Shown here piece by piece: positions 5,921 through 7,248 of a stretch of 7,248 nt of DNA. The notes beneath the pieces were generated by a model, which was not told the origin of the DNA, did no database searches, and saw nothing but the letters and a program-made list of their open reading frames with translations. Position 1 is the stretch's first letter; each line of letters begins with the position of its first letter. Position numbers and translations under genes: made by a program. The stretch comes from Clostridia bacterium (GTDB taxonomy: Bacteria > Bacillota > Clostridia > Saccharofermentanales > Saccharofermentanaceae): positions 1 through 7,248 of the forward strand of contig JADGQQ010000118.1 in NCBI GenBank assembly GCA_017881645.1, read 5' to 3'.

Positions 5921-7248
5921 ATGCTCGATACAACACAGGTTCGTCGAATTTTCGTTGAGAAAAAGAAGGCATTTGCCGTAGAGGCCGATGGCCTGTGCAA
6001 AGAAATGTCCAGTGATTTGGGAATAGCTTCCGTCACAGGTGTGCGGGTTTTGAACCGTTATGATGTGACCGGACTTACTGCCGATGAATATCCGGCTGCA
6101 AAATCAACCGTTTTTTCTGAGCCGCCGGTCGATTACGTGTACGATGAGACCGTAGATCTGTCGGACGCCTGTTTTGTACTTGCCATTGAATCTCTGCCGG
6201 GTCAATTTGACCAGAGAGCCGATTCGGCTGCCCAATGCGTGCAGATTCTTACCTGTAAAGACAAGCCGCTGGTTCGAACCGCACGTGTTCTCGCTTTTTA
6301 TGGTTCATTGTCTGCTGACCAGAAAGCCTCCATTTCCAAATATCTGATTAACCCGGTAGAATCCAGATCGGCATCTTTGGACAAACCGGAATCTTTGGAA
6401 GATGTTCTGGATGTTCCGTCCGATGTTTCTGATATTCATGGCTTTTCATCATTTTCAAAAGAACAGCTTGAGACCCTGCGAAGCGATATGGGTCTTGCCA
6501 TGTCCATTGAAGACCTTCTGTTTACCCGGGAATATTTTCTGCAGACCGGACGGGATCCAACAATAACAGAAATCAGGGTTCTGGACACATACTGGTCCGA
6601 TCATTGCCGGCACACAACGTTTCTTACGGAACTTACCGATGTTTCATTCAGTGATCCGCTGACGGAAATCTCATCGCGCATGTCTTCCATATATGAGGAT
6701 TATCTGCAGAAGCGCGAAGATATTTTCGGTGATCGTATTGATTCCAAACCGGTCTGTCTTATGGATCTGGCTACGATGGCAATGCGTTCATTAAAGCGAG
6801 ACGGAAAGCTTGCTGATCTCGATGAATCAGATGAAATCAACGCCTGTTCGATCCGTGTCGGCATACAGGTCAACGGTGTTCTTGAAGATTATATTGTCAT
6901 GTTCAAAAACGAGACACATAACCATCCAACAGAAATTGAACCTTTTGGCGGCGCAGCGACTTGCCTGGGAGGTGCCATACGTGATCCATTATCCGGCCGG
7001 TCATACGTCTATCAGGCTATGCGCGTCACCGGTGCGGGGGATCCGCGTGTGCCGCTTTCGGAGACGCTTCCCGGCAAACTTTCCCAGAAAAAAATCGTCC
7101 GCTCTGCGGCTGCCGGTTATAGTTCATACGGCAACCAGATAGGACTTGCAACCGGTCAGGTTGACGAACTGTATCATCCGGGATATGTGGCAAAACGTAT
7201 GGAAATCGGTGCAGTAATAGGTGCCGCGCCGGCATCTTCGATTGTACG
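5921..7248 (+). CDS. purL: Phosphoribosylformylglycinamidine synthase, large single-chain type (5' part, cut by right edge)
   Basis: FGAM synthase uses ATP and glutamine to convert FGAR to FGAM in purine synthesis; cytosolic. The frame from ATG 5921 stays open to the window end (442 complete codons). The N-terminal segment (about 1-110) resembles the PurS-like domain of long PurL proteins, with VRRIFVEKK (7-15), VRVLNRYDV (44-52) and LPGQFDQRADSAAQC (92-106), followed by YLINPVESR (141-149). The first synthetase domain shows SDHCRHTTF (226-234), KNETHNHPTEIEPFGG (329-344) with the conserved histidines, and the glycine-rich GAATCLGGAIRD (344-355). The family is usually about 1,200-1,260 aa, so the second synthetase half and the C-terminal glutaminase domain should lie to the right. 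GGAGGAGG (5908-5915) lies 5 nt before ATG. It follows htpG by 33 nt with no terminator or clear promoter between. Confidence 0.95.
   Translation, partial: MLDTTQVRRIFVEKKKAFAVEADGLCKEMSSDLGIASVTGVRVLNRYDVTGLTADEYPAAKSTVFSEPPVDYVYDETVDLSDACFVLAIESLPGQFDQRADSAAQCVQILTCKDKPLVRTARVLAFYGSLSADQKASISKYLINPVESRSASLDKPESLEDVLDVPSDVSDIHGFSSFSKEQLETLRSDMGLAMSIEDLLFTREYFLQTGRDPTITEIRVLDTYWSDHCRHTTFLTELTDVSFSDPLTEISSRMSSIYEDYLQKREDIFGDRIDSKPVCLMDLATMAMRSLKRDGKLADLDESDEINACSIRVGIQVNGVLEDYIVMFKNETHNHPTEIEPFGGAATCLGGAIRDPLSGRSYVYQAMRVTGAGDPRVPLSETLPGKLSQKKIVRSAAAGYSSYGNQIGLATGQVDELYHPGYVAKRMEIGAVIGAAPASSIV

Overview
The window looks like ordinary core metabolism from a Bacillota (Firmicutes) chromosome of moderate GC. 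The evidence is the strong GGAGG-type Shine-Dalgarno sites, sigma-A promoters with 17-bp spacers, an ArgR/AhrC-type ARG box, and a purL of the long single-chain clostridial/erysipelotrichial type. My best guess is Erysipelotrichia or a related class, from protein flavour only; no database search was possible. I found no RNA gene, mobile element, CRISPR array, phage gene or defence system.

Left part (1-2833). The last 14 codons of an unidentified plus-strand gene end at 45. A strong bidirectional terminator (70-104) separates it from the convergent argG-argH operon on the minus strand. This operon encodes the last two steps of arginine synthesis: argininosuccinate synthase (ArgG) joins citrulline and aspartate, and argininosuccinate lyase (ArgH) splits the product into arginine and fumarate. 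The operon has a near-consensus promoter, TTGACG-17-TAAAAT, with an ARG box just downstream of the predicted transcription start, so arginine repression is the expected control. Ribosome binding sites put both starts inside the longest open frames: argG at ATG 2752 (404 aa) and argH at GTG 1501 (457 aa).

Divergent control region (2753-3022). It holds the argGH promoter and operator on the minus strand. On the plus strand it holds a predicted promoter (2909-2937) and a roughly 79-nt leader with a small hairpin followed by TTTT.

Right part (3023-7248). Three plus-strand genes follow with short gaps (39 and 33 nt) and good Shine-Dalgarno sites: a class IV PLP-dependent aminotransferase, the Hsp90 chaperone HtpG, and the first 442 codons of large PurL (FGAM synthase), which runs off the right edge. 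They are probably co-transcribed, although their functions are unrelated.

The points most worth a second look are the architecture of the divergent arg/aminotransferase regulatory region, the Lys-to-Phe change at the start of the HtpG ATP lid, and the corrected arg gene starts. I see no convincing evidence of a previously undescribed system.
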